Shown: positions 25,797 to 35,538, counted from the first letter of the stretch. The stretch: DNA of 44,509 nucleotides from Aliivibrio finisterrensis (GCF_008933155.1 NZ_WBVP01000023.1:1-44509); one strand, 5' to 3'. The notes: generated by a model from the letters alone, not told the origin. Translations and numbers: made by a program.

Positions 25797-27701
25797 ATGA
25801 TGGATTATCGTGTAGACCTCGTAGTCTTATCTGAAAAAGATAATTTAAGTCGCTTTGGCTTAACATTGCATAATTTAAGCGATGTGGATCTTCATCATTG
25901 GCAATTTCATTTTACGATTGATCGCTTTATTGCACCAAATAGCAATACTCAAGGCACTTTGGAACAGGTGGGTAGTTTCTGCAAACTCATTCCAAATGTT
26001 AACCAAGTACTAAAAGCAAACAACCATTACTACATTGAATTCAGTATTGGTACTGCCCCTTTTCGTTTTATTTCTGATGGTCTTGATGATGCAGCGATAT
26101 TCATTGCCGATAGCGAAAAACCTCAATTTTTAGAGGTTTCAATCTCTCCAATAGTATTAGCATCACCACATACTAAACGAACTCAAATACCAAGAGTGGC
26201 TCCCGCTGAATTATCATTAATTCCAAAACCAGAATCAGTGCAACGTCTTGATGGATTATTTAATTTAAATGGCGTTTCACTAGAAATTCAAACTCATTTA
26301 GCAGAAGGGCCTGCAACATGGTTAAGTGAAGAGCTAGAGATAATTACATCAAAAAGTCATCCTATTAGTGAGAGTGGGAAGATCCAATTTATTGCGAACC
26401 CAACTCTTGATAGAGGGGCTTACCAAGTCTCAGTGACAGAAGATAAAGTCACTCTTCATGCAGGTTCAACTGAAGGCTTTGCTCATGCTTGTGCTACGTT
26501 ATTACAATTAATTAATGAAGAAACACAGTTAGTAGCATGTGTAAAAATTAAAGATCAGCCACGCTTTCACTACCGTGGCATGATGCTAGATTGCGCAAGA
26601 CACTTCCATCCACTTGAACGAGTAAAGCGTTTAATCAATCAATTAGCTCAATACAAATTCAATGTTTTCCATTGGCACCTCACTGATGACGAAGGATGGC
26701 GCGTTGAGATCAAAGCATTTCCAGAATTAACTCAAGTTGGTGCTTGGCGTGGGCCTAACCACCTATTAGAACCGCAATATACGCATGTTGCTCGCTCTCA
26801 TGGTGGCTTTTACTCACAAGAAGAAATTAAAGAGGTGATCGCTTACGCTGAAGTTCGTGGTATTACCGTGATCCCTGAAATTGATATCCCAGGGCATTGT
26901 CGCGCTGCTATTAAAGCACTACCTCATTTATTAGTTGATACCGACGATCACTCAAATTATCGTAGTATCCAACATTACACAGACAATGTACTTTCTCCTG
27001 CATTAGAAGGAACTTACACCTTTATTGATACGGTACTTGAAGAAGTCGCTGCACTTTTCCCTGCTCCATATATTCATATCGGTGCTGATGAAGTTCCAAA
27101 AGGCGTTTGGACAGACAGCTCAAAATGCCAAGAACTAATGAACCAACAAGGATATAGCGATCCCGTAGAGCTTCAAGGCCACTTACTTCGTCACGCTGAA
27201 ACAAAATTGAAACAGCTTGGTAAAAGAATGCTTGGATGGGAAGAAGCTCAACATGGCAATAAAGTCAGTAAAGACACAGTGATTTACTCTTGGTTAAGCG
27301 AAGAAGCGGCACTTAATTGCGCTAAACAAGGCTTTGATGTGGTACTTCAACCAGGACAAACGACTTATCTAGATATGGCTCAAGATTATGCTCCTGAAGA
27401 ACCGGGGGTTGATTGGGCTAATGTACTTCCTCTTGAAGATGCATATAACTATGAACCATTAGCAGAACTTGCTGATAACGACCCTATTCGTAAACGAATT
27501 CTTGGCATTCAATGCGCGCTTTGGTGTGAAATCATCAATAACCAAGAGCGTATGGACTACATGATTTTCCCACGCCTTTTAGCAATGTCTGAAGGTATGT
27601 GGACACAAAAACAACACAGAAACTGGACAGACTTTTTATCAAGGTTAAATGGACGATTACCAACCCTAACACGTCAGGGTATTAATTTCCGTCAACCATA
27701 A
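25797..27701 (+). CDS. cytoplasmic GH20 beta-N-acetylhexosaminidase
   Basis: A 634-residue exo-hexosaminidase that removes GlcNAc from the non-reducing end of chitooligosaccharides. An N-terminal domain (about 1-140) with a carbohydrate-binding-like fold is followed by the GH20b domain (about 145-250) and the TIM barrel. Motifs include FHWHLTDDEGWR and IPEIDIPGH, and the catalytic Asp-Glu pair is D431-E432 in IHIGADE. No signal peptide is present, so hydrolysis is intracellular after import. AAGGAT precedes tandem ATG codons; either could be used. Confidence 0.94.
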   Translation: MMDYRVDLVVLSEKDNLSRFGLTLHNLSDVDLHHWQFHFTIDRFIAPNSNTQGTLEQVGSFCKLIPNVNQVLKANNHYYIEFSIGTAPFRFISDGLDDAAIFIADSEKPQFLEVSISPIVLASPHTKRTQIPRVAPAELSLIPKPESVQRLDGLFNLNGVSLEIQTHLAEGPATWLSEELEIITSKSHPISESGKIQFIANPTLDRGAYQVSVTEDKVTLHAGSTEGFAHACATLLQLINEETQLVACVKIKDQPRFHYRGMMLDCARHFHPLERVKRLINQLAQYKFNVFHWHLTDDEGWRVEIKAFPELTQVGAWRGPNHLLEPQYTHVARSHGGFYSQEEIKEVIAYAEVRGITVIPEIDIPGHCRAAIKALPHLLVDTDDHSNYRSIQHYTDNVLSPALEGTYTFIDTVLEEVAALFPAPYIHIGADEVPKGVWTDSSKCQELMNQQGYSDPVELQGHLLRHAETKLKQLGKRMLGWEEAQHGNKVSKDTVIYSWLSEEAALNCAKQGFDVVLQPGQTTYLDMAQDYAPEEPGVDWANVLPLEDAYNYEPLAELADNDPIRKRILGIQCALWCEIINNQERMDYMIFPRLLAMSEGMWTQKQHRNWTDFLSRLNGRLPTLTRQGINFRQP

Positions 27702-27739
27702 GTCACCCAATTATTAGTATTTTAGTTAAGGATAAAACA

Positions 27740-30145
27740 ATGAAATACGGCTTTTTTGATAACGATAACCGTGAATATGTAATCACTCGCCCTGACGTAC
27801 CAGCACCATGGACTAACTATTTAGGCACAGAGAAATTCTGTACGGTTATTTCTCACAATGCTGGCGGTTACTCTTTCTATAACTCTCCAGAGTACAACCG
27901 TGTTACTAAATTCCGTCCAAACGGCACATTTGATCGCCCTGGACACTATGTTTACTTACGTGATGATGAAACTGGTGATTATTGGTCAATCTCATGGCAA
28001 CCTGTAGCAAAAAGCTTAGATGAAGCAAGCTACGAAGTTCGTCACGGCCTGTCTTACTCTAAGTTCAAATGTGATTACAACGGTATTGAAGCGACTAAAA
28101 CCTTATTTGTTCCAAAAGGTGAAGACGCTGAAGTGTGGGATGTGGTTATTAAGAATACCAGCGATAAGCCTCGTGTTATCTCTGCATTCTCTTTTGTTGA
28201 ATTCTCATTCAGCCATATCCAATCAGATAACCAAAACCACCAAATGTCATTGTACTCTGCAGGTACCTCTTACAATGAAGGCGTGATTGAATACGATCTT
28301 TACTACAACACCAATGATTTTGAAGGTTTCTACTACTTAGCATCTACGTTTGATCCTGATTCATATGATGGCCAACGTGATAGCTTCTTAGGCGCATACC
28401 GTGATGAAGCAAACCCAATTGCAGTTGAAAAAGGTCAATGCTCTAACTCAGCACAAACCTGTTACAACCATTGTGGTTCTCTTCATAAGCAATTTACTAT
28501 TCAACCGGGTGAAGAAGTACGCTTTGCTTACGTTCTTGGTCTAGGTAAAGGCAACGGCGAACGTCTACGTCAAAAATACCAAGATGTTGCTAATGTTGAT
28601 GCTGCTTTCCAAGAGATCAAAGATCACTGGAGCGAGCGTTGCGATAAATTCCAAGTTAAATCACCAAACGAAGGTTTGGATACAATGATCAACACGTGGA
28701 CACTGTATCAAGCTGAAACTTGTGTGGTTTGGTCTCGTTTTGCTTCATTCATCGAAGTGGGTGGACGTACTGGTCTTGGTTACCGTGATACCGCTCAAGA
28801 TGCGATCTCTGTACCTCACGCTAACCCAAAAATGACTCGCAAACGTATCGTAGATTTATTACGTGGCCAAGTAAAAGCCGGTTACGGTCTGCACTTATTT
28901 GATCCTGACTGGTTCGATCCTGAAAAAGCAGACGTTGTTCCATCAAAATCACCAACAGTGGTTCCTACTCCATCGGATGACGATAAGATCCACGGCATTG
29001 AAGATACCTGTTCTGATGACCATTTATGGATCGTTCCGACGATCATTAAATATGTAATGGAAACCGGTGAACACTCTTTCTTTGACGAAGTGATCCCATA
29101 CGCTGATGGTGGTAACGCAACCGTTTATGAACACATGAAAGCGGCGTTAGATTTCTCTGCAGAATACGTTGGCCGTACTGGTATTTGTAAAGGGTTGCGT
29201 GCTGACTGGAATGACTGTCTGAACTTAGGTGGTGGCGAATCATCAATGGTTTCATTCTTACATTTCTGGGCATTAGAAGAATTCTTAGATTTAGCTAAAT
29301 TCCGTAACAATGATGCAGACATAGCTAAATACTCTGAAATGGCAGCGAACGTACGCGAAGCGTGTGAAACTCACCTTTGGGATGAAGAAGGTGGTTGGTA
29401 CATTCGTGGCCTAACCAAGGATGGCGACAAAATTGGTACAGCTCAACAAACTGAAGGTCGAGTTCACCTTGAATCAAACACCTTAGCGGTTTTATCTGGT
29501 GCAGTATCTCAAGAGCGCGGTGAGAAAGCGATGGATGCAGTTGATGAGAACTTATTCTCTGAATACGGCTTACACCTAAATTCACCTTCATTCTCAACAC
29601 CAAATGATGACATTGGTTTTGTGACTCGTGTTTACCAAGGTGTAAAAGAGAATGGCGCGATCTTCTCTCATCCAAACCCATGGGCTTGGGTAGCCGAAGC
29701 AAAATTAGGTCGTGGTGACCGTGCAATGAAATTCTATGATGCACTAAATCCATATAACCAAAATGACATGATTGAAAAGCGTGTTGCAGAACCATACTCA
29801 TACGTACAGTTTATTATGGGTAAAGATCATCAAGATCATGGCCGTGCTAACCACCCTTGGTTAACAGGTACTTCTGGTTGGGCTTACTTCGCGGTAACTA
29901 ATTTTATTCTTGGTGTTCGTGCTGGCTTTGAAGGCTTAACGATTGATCCTTGTATTCCAACTGATTGGCCTGAGTTCTCAGTGACTCGTCAATGGCGTGG
30001 TGCGACATACAACATTCAAGTTAAGAACCCTAACTCAGTAAGTAAAGGCGTTCAATCAATCACGATTAATGGCAAAGAAGTTAATGGTGCAGTCCCTGTT
30101 CAAGCAGAAGGCAGTGTGAACGACGTTATCGTAATCATGGGTTAA
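27740..30145 (+). CDS. chbP: N,N'-diacetylchitobiose phosphorylase (GH94)
   Basis: An 801-residue GH94 phosphorylase that splits GlcNAc2 with inorganic phosphate into GlcNAc-1-phosphate and GlcNAc, saving one ATP. The length equals V. proteolyticus ChBP. The catalytic acid is D492 in LRADWNDC, the same number as in that enzyme. The N-terminal beta-sandwich (about 1-260) precedes a linker helix and the (alpha/alpha)6 barrel. Codon use is richer in preferred codons than neighbouring genes, suggesting high expression. It is followed by a perfect hairpin and then the mutase that uses its product. Confidence 0.96.
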   Translation: MKYGFFDNDNREYVITRPDVPAPWTNYLGTEKFCTVISHNAGGYSFYNSPEYNRVTKFRPNGTFDRPGHYVYLRDDETGDYWSISWQPVAKSLDEASYEVRHGLSYSKFKCDYNGIEATKTLFVPKGEDAEVWDVVIKNTSDKPRVISAFSFVEFSFSHIQSDNQNHQMSLYSAGTSYNEGVIEYDLYYNTNDFEGFYYLASTFDPDSYDGQRDSFLGAYRDEANPIAVEKGQCSNSAQTCYNHCGSLHKQFTIQPGEEVRFAYVLGLGKGNGERLRQKYQDVANVDAAFQEIKDHWSERCDKFQVKSPNEGLDTMINTWTLYQAETCVVWSRFASFIEVGGRTGLGYRDTAQDAISVPHANPKMTRKRIVDLLRGQVKAGYGLHLFDPDWFDPEKADVVPSKSPTVVPTPSDDDKIHGIEDTCSDDHLWIVPTIIKYVMETGEHSFFDEVIPYADGGNATVYEHMKAALDFSAEYVGRTGICKGLRADWNDCLNLGGGESSMVSFLHFWALEEFLDLAKFRNNDADIAKYSEMAANVREACETHLWDEEGGWYIRGLTKDGDKIGTAQQTEGRVHLESNTLAVLSGAVSQERGEKAMDAVDENLFSEYGLHLNSPSFSTPNDDIGFVTRVYQGVKENGAIFSHPNPWAWVAEAKLGRGDRAMKFYDALNPYNQNDMIEKRVAEPYSYVQFIMGKDHQDHGRANHPWLTGTSGWAYFAVTNFILGVRAGFEGLTIDPCIPTDWPEFSVTRQWRGATYNIQVKNPNSVSKGVQSITINGKEVNGAVPVQAEGSVNDVIVIMG

Positions 30146-30179
30146 GTACGTTTAATGGACGCTTAATTTAAATGATAAA

Positions 30180-30208
30180 AGTAAGGAGCTTATTGCAAGC
30201 TCCTTACT
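30180..30208 (+). other. intercistronic hairpin before the mutase gene
   Basis: AGTAAGGAGCTT pairs with AAGCTCCTTACT (12 bp, 5-nt loop) without a U-tract. It ends 16 nt before the mutase start, just before its AAAAGGA ribosome site. Its left arm also contains a decoy AAGGAG. A role in message processing or differential expression is likely. Confidence 0.6.
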
Positions 30209-30224
30209 CTAAAAGGAATTTACA

Positions 30225-31637
30225 ATGATTCAATTTGGTACTGGCGGATGGCGTGCTTTCATTGGTGAAGAATTCACTAAAGATAATGTACGTCTTGTCG
30301 CTCAAGCGTTATCGAATATTATGATCAATGAACAAGCGCAAGAAAAAGGCTTTGTTATCGGTTATGACCGCCGCTTTCTTTCAGATAAAGCAGGTAAATG
30401 GTTTGCTGAAGTCGTCGCGGCAAACGGTATTAAAGTCAGCTTTATTGACCGATTCGTTCCAACCCCGATTGTTATGTTTCAAGCAAAAGAGATGGGATGT
30501 ATTTACTCGGCGTGCATTACAGCCTCTCACAACCCTGCTGATTACAACGGCGTTAAAGTCTTCATTGAAGGCGGACGCGACGCCGATGAAATAATTACCC
30601 AAAAGATTGAGCAACAAATCGCTCATTTAACTCAGCAAGATGTCAGTTGCCTTGATTTTGAAGAGGCGTTAAATGATGGCTGCATTGAAATTATTAATCC
30701 AATGAATGCCTTTGTTGATTCTATCGTTAATTTTATCGATATGGAGGCCATTAAAAAAGCCAATTTACGTGTACTGATCGATCCTATGTTTGGCGTGGCA
30801 AAAAATGCTCTACAAACAGTATTAATCAGTGCTCGTTGTGATGTTGATGTTATCAATGACGGTGAAAACCCTTCGTTTGGTGGTCTAATGCCATCGCCTA
30901 ACGCAGCAACATTATATCGTTTAAAGCACTTGGTTGCTCATGATGCTTATGACATTGGTATTGGCACCGATGGTGATGCTGATCGTTTAGGTATCATTGA
31001 TGAGAAAGGCAACTTTATTCATCCAAATGAAGTGCTATTACTACTTTATTATTACCTACTTGAGTACAAAGGCTGGAAAGGCTCTGTTGTGCGCAATATC
31101 GCAACCACGCACTTACTGGATAAAGTTGCCGCGGATCACGGTGAAAAGAGCTTTGAGGTTCCGGTAGGCTTTAAGCATATCAGTTCACAAATGGAAGCGG
31201 ATGACTCTTTACTTGGTGGAGAAAGCTCGGGTGGCTTAACTATTCGCGGCCACATTAAAGGTAAAGATGGTGTATTTGCTTCAAGTTTATTAGTTGAAAT
31301 GATCAGTGTAACAGGAAAGAAACTATCTGAAATGCTTGATGAAATTTATGCTAAATATGGTTATGCCTACACAGCCGAAGGTGACTGTACATTCAAAGCG
31401 AGCGGTAAAGAAGCGCTCTACAATAAAATTTATATTGAAAAACAACTACCAGAATTTGAATACGAAATAGAAAAAGTGAGCTATGAAGATGGCGCTAAAG
31501 TCTATTTTAAAAATGGCGGTTGGGTGATTGCTCGTTTCTCAGGAACAGAACCATTACTACGTATTTTTGCTGAAATGGAAGATCAATTGACAGCAGAAAA
31601 AGTACTGAATCAAATGAAAGCTTTCCTTTCTCTTTAG
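30225..31637 (+). CDS. phosphohexomutase, probable GlcNAc-1-P/GlcNAc-6-P mutase
   Basis: A 470-residue alpha-D-phosphohexomutase with the four-domain family plan. The phosphoserine is S101 in TASHNPADYNG, the metal-binding loop is GTDGDADRLG, the sugar-binding loop is GGESSGG, and the phosphate-binding loop is RFSGTEP. As last gene of the chb operon, after the phosphorylase, it most likely converts GlcNAc-1-P to GlcNAc-6-P for NagA/NagB. Automatic labels would be phosphomannomutase or phosphoglucomutase; the substrate here is inferred from context. Confidence 0.9.
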   Translation: MIQFGTGGWRAFIGEEFTKDNVRLVAQALSNIMINEQAQEKGFVIGYDRRFLSDKAGKWFAEVVAANGIKVSFIDRFVPTPIVMFQAKEMGCIYSACITASHNPADYNGVKVFIEGGRDADEIITQKIEQQIAHLTQQDVSCLDFEEALNDGCIEIINPMNAFVDSIVNFIDMEAIKKANLRVLIDPMFGVAKNALQTVLISARCDVDVINDGENPSFGGLMPSPNAATLYRLKHLVAHDAYDIGIGTDGDADRLGIIDEKGNFIHPNEVLLLLYYYLLEYKGWKGSVVRNIATTHLLDKVAADHGEKSFEVPVGFKHISSQMEADDSLLGGESSGGLTIRGHIKGKDGVFASSLLVEMISVTGKKLSEMLDEIYAKYGYAYTAEGDCTFKASGKEALYNKIYIEKQLPEFEYEIEKVSYEDGAKVYFKNGGWVIARFSGTEPLLRIFAEMEDQLTAEKVLNQMKAFLSL

Positions 31638-31675
31638 TTTCCCGCGTATTTTAAATAAAAATACGCCTCTAAAGA

Positions 31676-31718
31676 CTTAACCCAGCTAATACTTGAGTCG
31701 ATTAGCTGGGTTCTTTTT
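31676..31718. terminator. bidirectional terminator between chb and fbp operons
   Basis: AACCCAGCTAAT (31679-31690) pairs with ATTAGCTGGGTT (31701-31712), followed by CTTTTTA on the plus strand. A second small hairpin (GCGTATTTT/AAAATACGC, 31644-31666) precedes it. Confidence 0.8.
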
Positions 31719-31728
31719 ATCTCAAGGT

Positions 31729-32769
31729 TTAATTATTTTCTTGAAGAAATACAATTGGGCAATGAGGTTTAATATCCACTCTCACTTTCTCCCCATTCGA
31801 TAATCCGTCATTAGAAACACCAATCAGTTGAGTGCCATTAAGCTCAACAATATAACGACAAGTATCTCCCATGAATTGCAGCTCTTGCACTACCGCCTCT
31901 CCCGCATTATCTCGATACAAGGTTATATTCTGTGGACGAAGCAACACGTCTGCTTTTTTATTAAGATCATCAGAACTGCGACCACAAGAAATAAAGCCAA
32001 CGTCAGTTTCAATATTGCCATTTTGATCAATCATGCCTGATACGTACGAGCCACCACCTAAGAAATCAGCAACAAAGCGACTGTTTGGTGAATAGTATAA
32101 ATCATTCGCACTGCCAAACTGCTCTATCACACCATGATTCATTACCGCTAATTTATCAGAGAAAGCAAAGGCCTCTTCACGGCTGTGAGTCACGAAAATT
32201 GCAGTTACACCTTGAGCTTTAAAAATACGGCGGATTTCTTTAATTAAATCATGACGTACTTGAGTATCAATATTAGAGAATGGTTCATCCAATAGCAGAA
32301 GGTCTGGCTCACTGGCTAGTGCTCTTGCTATCGCAACACGCTGCTGTTGACCACCTGATAATTGGTGAGGATAACGATCTCCAAAGCCACTTAAATGCAC
32401 AAGATGAAGCATAGATTCAACTTTTTCTATCGCTCGCTGCTTTTCCCAGCTCTTTAAGCCAAAACCGATATTTTCATTTACCGTAAGATGGGGAAACAAT
32501 GCATAATCTTGAAAGATCATACCTATATTTCGCTGTTCTGGCGGTAACCAAGTATCACTGTCAGTAATCACCTTACCATTAATGTTCATTTCACCTTCAG
32601 ATAAAGGCAAAAGACCTGCAATCGCTTTTAGAAGAGTGGTTTTTCCGCAGCCACTCGCTCCTAGCAAACAAACAATTTCACCCGATTCAACGCCTAAAGA
32701 GAGCTGAGATAAAATATCCTGATCATGATAGCGACAGGTTAAATTAGATATAGATAATGCAGAATTCAT
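31729..32769 (-). CDS. fbpC: ferric-iron ABC transporter ATPase FbpC
   Basis: A 346-residue ATPase energising ferric-ion uptake. Walker A is GASGCGKTT (residues 37-45), signature LSGGQQQR and Walker B LLLLDEPFSNID. A C-terminal TOBE-like regulatory domain begins around residue 240. It overlaps the end of fbpB by one base (TAATG), which implies translational coupling. The gene converges on the chb operon. Spermidine/putrescine-type relatives share the fold, but the neighbours fbpB and fbpA fix the substrate class. Confidence 0.92.
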   Translation of the reverse strand: MNSALSISNLTCRYHDQDILSQLSLGVESGEIVCLLGASGCGKTTLLKAIAGLLPLSEGEMNINGKVITDSDTWLPPEQRNIGMIFQDYALFPHLTVNENIGFGLKSWEKQRAIEKVESMLHLVHLSGFGDRYPHQLSGGQQQRVAIARALASEPDLLLLDEPFSNIDTQVRHDLIKEIRRIFKAQGVTAIFVTHSREEAFAFSDKLAVMNHGVIEQFGSANDLYYSPNSRFVADFLGGGSYVSGMIDQNGNIETDVGFISCGRSSDDLNKKADVLLRPQNITLYRDNAGEAVVQELQFMGDTCRYIVELNGTQLIGVSNDGLSNGEKVRVDIKPHCPIVFLQENN

Positions 32770-34400
32770 TAATGCTGTTGCTCCAAAGAACGGTTAACAA
32801 TGATCAATGGGATCAATCCAACCAATACTAATAATACCGCAGGCATTGCTGCAATCTCTAATTGCTCATCAGAAGCAAAATTAAATACATAAGTGGCTAG
32901 TGTTTCAAAGTTAAATGGGCGTAATAATAAGGCCGCATTTAACTCTTTCATGGTTTCAATAAAGACTAATAACCCAGCAATCAAGCAACCACGACGAATT
33001 AATGGAAAATGAACTCGACGTAACATAGACCACGTTCCACAACCTAAAGTGCGCGATGCCATATCTAATGACGGTGGGAGTTTATTTAAATTACTTTCAA
33101 TCGAACCAATCGCAACCGCTGAAAAGCGAGTCACAGATGCAAAAATTAACGCAAAGATTGAGCCTGAGAAAATTAATCCAACCATCCCAAAACCCAGTTG
33201 TTTTGAAATATCATTCACTAAATGGTCTAAAGTTATCATTGGCAACATTACCCCAATAGCAAGTACGGTTCCTGGAACTGCATAGCCAAGAGATGCCAAA
33301 CGCATTGGCATTACACTCCATTTATTATTTGGTTGTAAACGGTGTAAAAAATTCACCACCAAAGCAATAATTACAGCGATAATGGCAGCAATAGAAGATA
33401 CGTATAGACTATTTAGCGCATACTCTTGAAACTCTGCTGTCCAACTCTCTTCAAAGTAATGAAAAGAATAACTAATTAGCTGCAATAATGGAAAAATAAA
33501 AGCAATCGAGACTAGTCCCCAGCACCAAATGAATGCACCCCATTTTTTCCAGCCATGAAGGTCATATTGGAATTCTTCCGTCGTATTAAACTTCTCTTGG
33601 AACATTTTTTGTTTACGACGGCTATATCGCTCACCACTGATAAGTAAAAGGATTCCCATCAGCATAAATGCAGACACTTTCGCAGCGGCATTCAAATTCG
33701 AATAGCCTAGCCACGTATCATAGACTGCCGTCGTTAGCGTATTTACTGCAAAATAGCTAACCGTACCAAAGTCCCCTAACGCTTCCATCGCAACTAAAGA
33801 TAAAGCAACCGCAATCGAAGGTCTTGCTAGAGGTAACGATATACGTTTAAAGCTTTCCCAAGGTGTACACTTTAATAAACGAGCTGATTGCAACAAACTG
33901 ATGTTTTGTTCCATAAATGCAGCACGAGCAAGTAAATATACATAGGGATAGAGCACCAAAGACATAACAAGAATAGCACCGGTTAAGGTACGAATATCAG
34001 GGAACCAATAATCCCCGTAGGATTGCCACCCAGTAATATCTCGAAGCAATACTTGGATAGGTCCTGCAAAATCAAGCCAATCGGTGTAGATATAACCAAC
34101 AATATAGGCAGGCATTGCTAAAGGAAGCACCAATGCCCATTGTAATATTGAAGAAGAAGGTACACGACACATGGCCATAAACCATGCAGAAGGTACACCT
34201 AAAATTAAGGAAAAAAACATCGCACCAAATACTAATAACACCGTATTTAATGTATAGGTAGGCAACACGGTATTAAACAGATGAGTAAAGATATCATCGG
34301 TATTACCTAGTGCGGTATATAGGATCGCTAAGATCGGTAAAACCAGTAGTAGAGATAAACCCCAACTACTGGTTTTCCAGAATAATAATTTATCTTTCAT
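32769..34400 (-). CDS. fbpB: ferric-iron ABC transporter permease FbpB (fused, two permease halves)
   Basis: A 543-residue inner-membrane protein with about twelve helices in two homologous halves, as usual for FbpB/SfuB. Each half has an EAA-type loop (LLQSARLLKCTPWESFKRISLPLARP around residues 168-195, and the MASRTLGCGTWSMLRRVHFPLIRR stretch near 440-465). It forms the channel that receives Fe3+ from FbpA. It lies 67 bp downstream of fbpA, with a hairpin in the gap. Confidence 0.92.
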   Translation of the reverse strand: MKDKLLFWKTSSWGLSLLLVLPILAILYTALGNTDDIFTHLFNTVLPTYTLNTVLLVFGAMFFSLILGVPSAWFMAMCRVPSSSILQWALVLPLAMPAYIVGYIYTDWLDFAGPIQVLLRDITGWQSYGDYWFPDIRTLTGAILVMSLVLYPYVYLLARAAFMEQNISLLQSARLLKCTPWESFKRISLPLARPSIAVALSLVAMEALGDFGTVSYFAVNTLTTAVYDTWLGYSNLNAAAKVSAFMLMGILLLISGERYSRRKQKMFQEKFNTTEEFQYDLHGWKKWGAFIWCWGLVSIAFIFPLLQLISYSFHYFEESWTAEFQEYALNSLYVSSIAAIIAVIIALVVNFLHRLQPNNKWSVMPMRLASLGYAVPGTVLAIGVMLPMITLDHLVNDISKQLGFGMVGLIFSGSIFALIFASVTRFSAVAIGSIESNLNKLPPSLDMASRTLGCGTWSMLRRVHFPLIRRGCLIAGLLVFIETMKELNAALLLRPFNFETLATYVFNFASDEQLEIAAMPAVLLVLVGLIPLIIVNRSLEQQH

Positions 34401-34429
34401 TGCCTAAACTGCAAGGCTCTTTTTTAAAT

Positions 34430-34451
34430 GGTGAGGTATTGTTACCTCACC
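34430..34451 (-). other. intercistronic hairpin between fbpA and fbpB
   Basis: GGTGAGGTA and TACCTCACC form a perfect 9-bp stem with a 4-nt loop. On the transcribed (minus) strand the sequence after it is A-rich, not T-rich, so it is not a terminator. It probably protects the fbpA message. Confidence 0.6.
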
Positions 34452-34467
34452 GATAGTAAATATCAAA

Positions 34468-35481
34468 TTAAAGATCAAACTTAACTTCATCTAAAAGTTT
34501 AATTGCTTTAGTGTGGTTATCTGCAATCGTATCTAAAGATAGTGTATCTGCCTTAAAGCTCCCCCACGAGGCCACTAATTCAGAAGGCTTAACACCAGGT
34601 TTTACTGGGTATTCATAGTTGACTTCAGCATACATACCTTGTGCAACATCACCTGTTAAGAATTCCATTAGTTTTAATGCATTGTCTTTATTTGGTGCAT
34701 ATTTAGCCATCGCCATACCACTCACATTAACATGAGTACCATCAGTATTTTGATTTGGGAAGTTAATGTATACCGATTCAGCCCATGCAACTTGTTTAGG
34801 ATCGTTAACCATTTTACCTAGGTAGTAACTATTACCTAAAGCAAGATCACAAAGACCTTCTTTAATCGCTTTAACTTGAGCACGATCATTACCTTGTGGT
34901 TTACGAGCTAAGTTATCTTTTACACCTTCTAACCATGTTTTTGTTTCTGCTTCACCATGATGAGCGATCATTGATGATACAAGAGAAACATTGTAAGGGT
35001 GCTTACCGCTACGAGTACAAATTTTACCTTTCCACTCTGGGTTTGCTAAGTCAACGTAATCAAAATCAGCACCTAATTTACCAACACGGTCACGCGATGA
35101 ATATACGTTACGAGCACGTAAAGTTAATGCGAACCACTCATCGTCTGAATCACGGTATTGAGCAGGAACGTTAGCATTAATCGTTTTGCTATCTACTGGT
35201 TGTACTAGATTTTTATTTGTTAGTTCAGCAAGACGGCTAATATCCGTCGTTAAGATAACATCAGCAGGACTTAATTCACCTTCTTGAGCTAGTTTTTCTG
35301 CCAAGCCTTTTTTAGCAAATTTCACGTTAACTTTAATACCAGTCTCTTTGGTAAACTCTTTAAACATTGGTTCAACCAAGAAAGGCTGGCGGTAAGAGTA
35401 AACATTAACTTCTTCAGCAGCCATAACACTTGGTGCAAACATACCTGCGATTAGTGCAGAAACTGATAATAACTTTTTCAT
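34468..35481 (-). CDS. fbpA: periplasmic ferric-iron-binding protein FbpA
   Basis: A 337-residue periplasmic binding protein of the transferrin-like FbpA/FutA/HitA class. The signal peptide is MKKLLSVSALIAGMFAPSVMA with cleavage before AEEV. The paired iron-ligand tyrosines are visible in GNSYYLG. The mature protein captures Fe3+ delivered across the outer membrane and hands it to FbpBC. A Fur-box-like sequence lies 38 bp upstream. It heads the leftward fbpABC operon. Confidence 0.94.
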   Translation of the reverse strand: MKKLLSVSALIAGMFAPSVMAAEEVNVYSYRQPFLVEPMFKEFTKETGIKVNVKFAKKGLAEKLAQEGELSPADVILTTDISRLAELTNKNLVQPVDSKTINANVPAQYRDSDDEWFALTLRARNVYSSRDRVGKLGADFDYVDLANPEWKGKICTRSGKHPYNVSLVSSMIAHHGEAETKTWLEGVKDNLARKPQGNDRAQVKAIKEGLCDLALGNSYYLGKMVNDPKQVAWAESVYINFPNQNTDGTHVNVSGMAMAKYAPNKDNALKLMEFLTGDVAQGMYAEVNYEYPVKPGVKPSELVASWGSFKADTLSLDTIADNHTKAIKLLDEVKFDL

Positions 35482-35519
35482 GATATTCCTTTAAAAACTC
35501 TCTAGTTACAAATGGTAAT

Positions 35520-35538
35520 AAGAATACTTATCAATATC
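35520..35538 (-). promoter_or_regulatory. Fur-box-like site upstream of fbpA
   Basis: On the minus strand GATATTGATAAGTATTCTT matches the 19-bp Fur consensus at 14 positions. It lies 38-57 bp before the fbpA start codon, where a Fur repressor would block RNA polymerase. Confidence 0.6.

Noticed and set aside
29325-29801. 158-residue antisense open frame inside the chitobiose phosphorylase gene
   Set aside because: It lies wholly within a gene with diagnostic catalytic motifs, is rich in His, Leu and Arg as expected from antisense reading of biased codons, and has no plausible start signal.
13296-31637. Chitin locus as a horizontally acquired island
   Set aside because: No integrase, tRNA junction or direct repeat bounds it, base composition resembles the flanks, and the neighbours match the V. 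cholerae arrangement.
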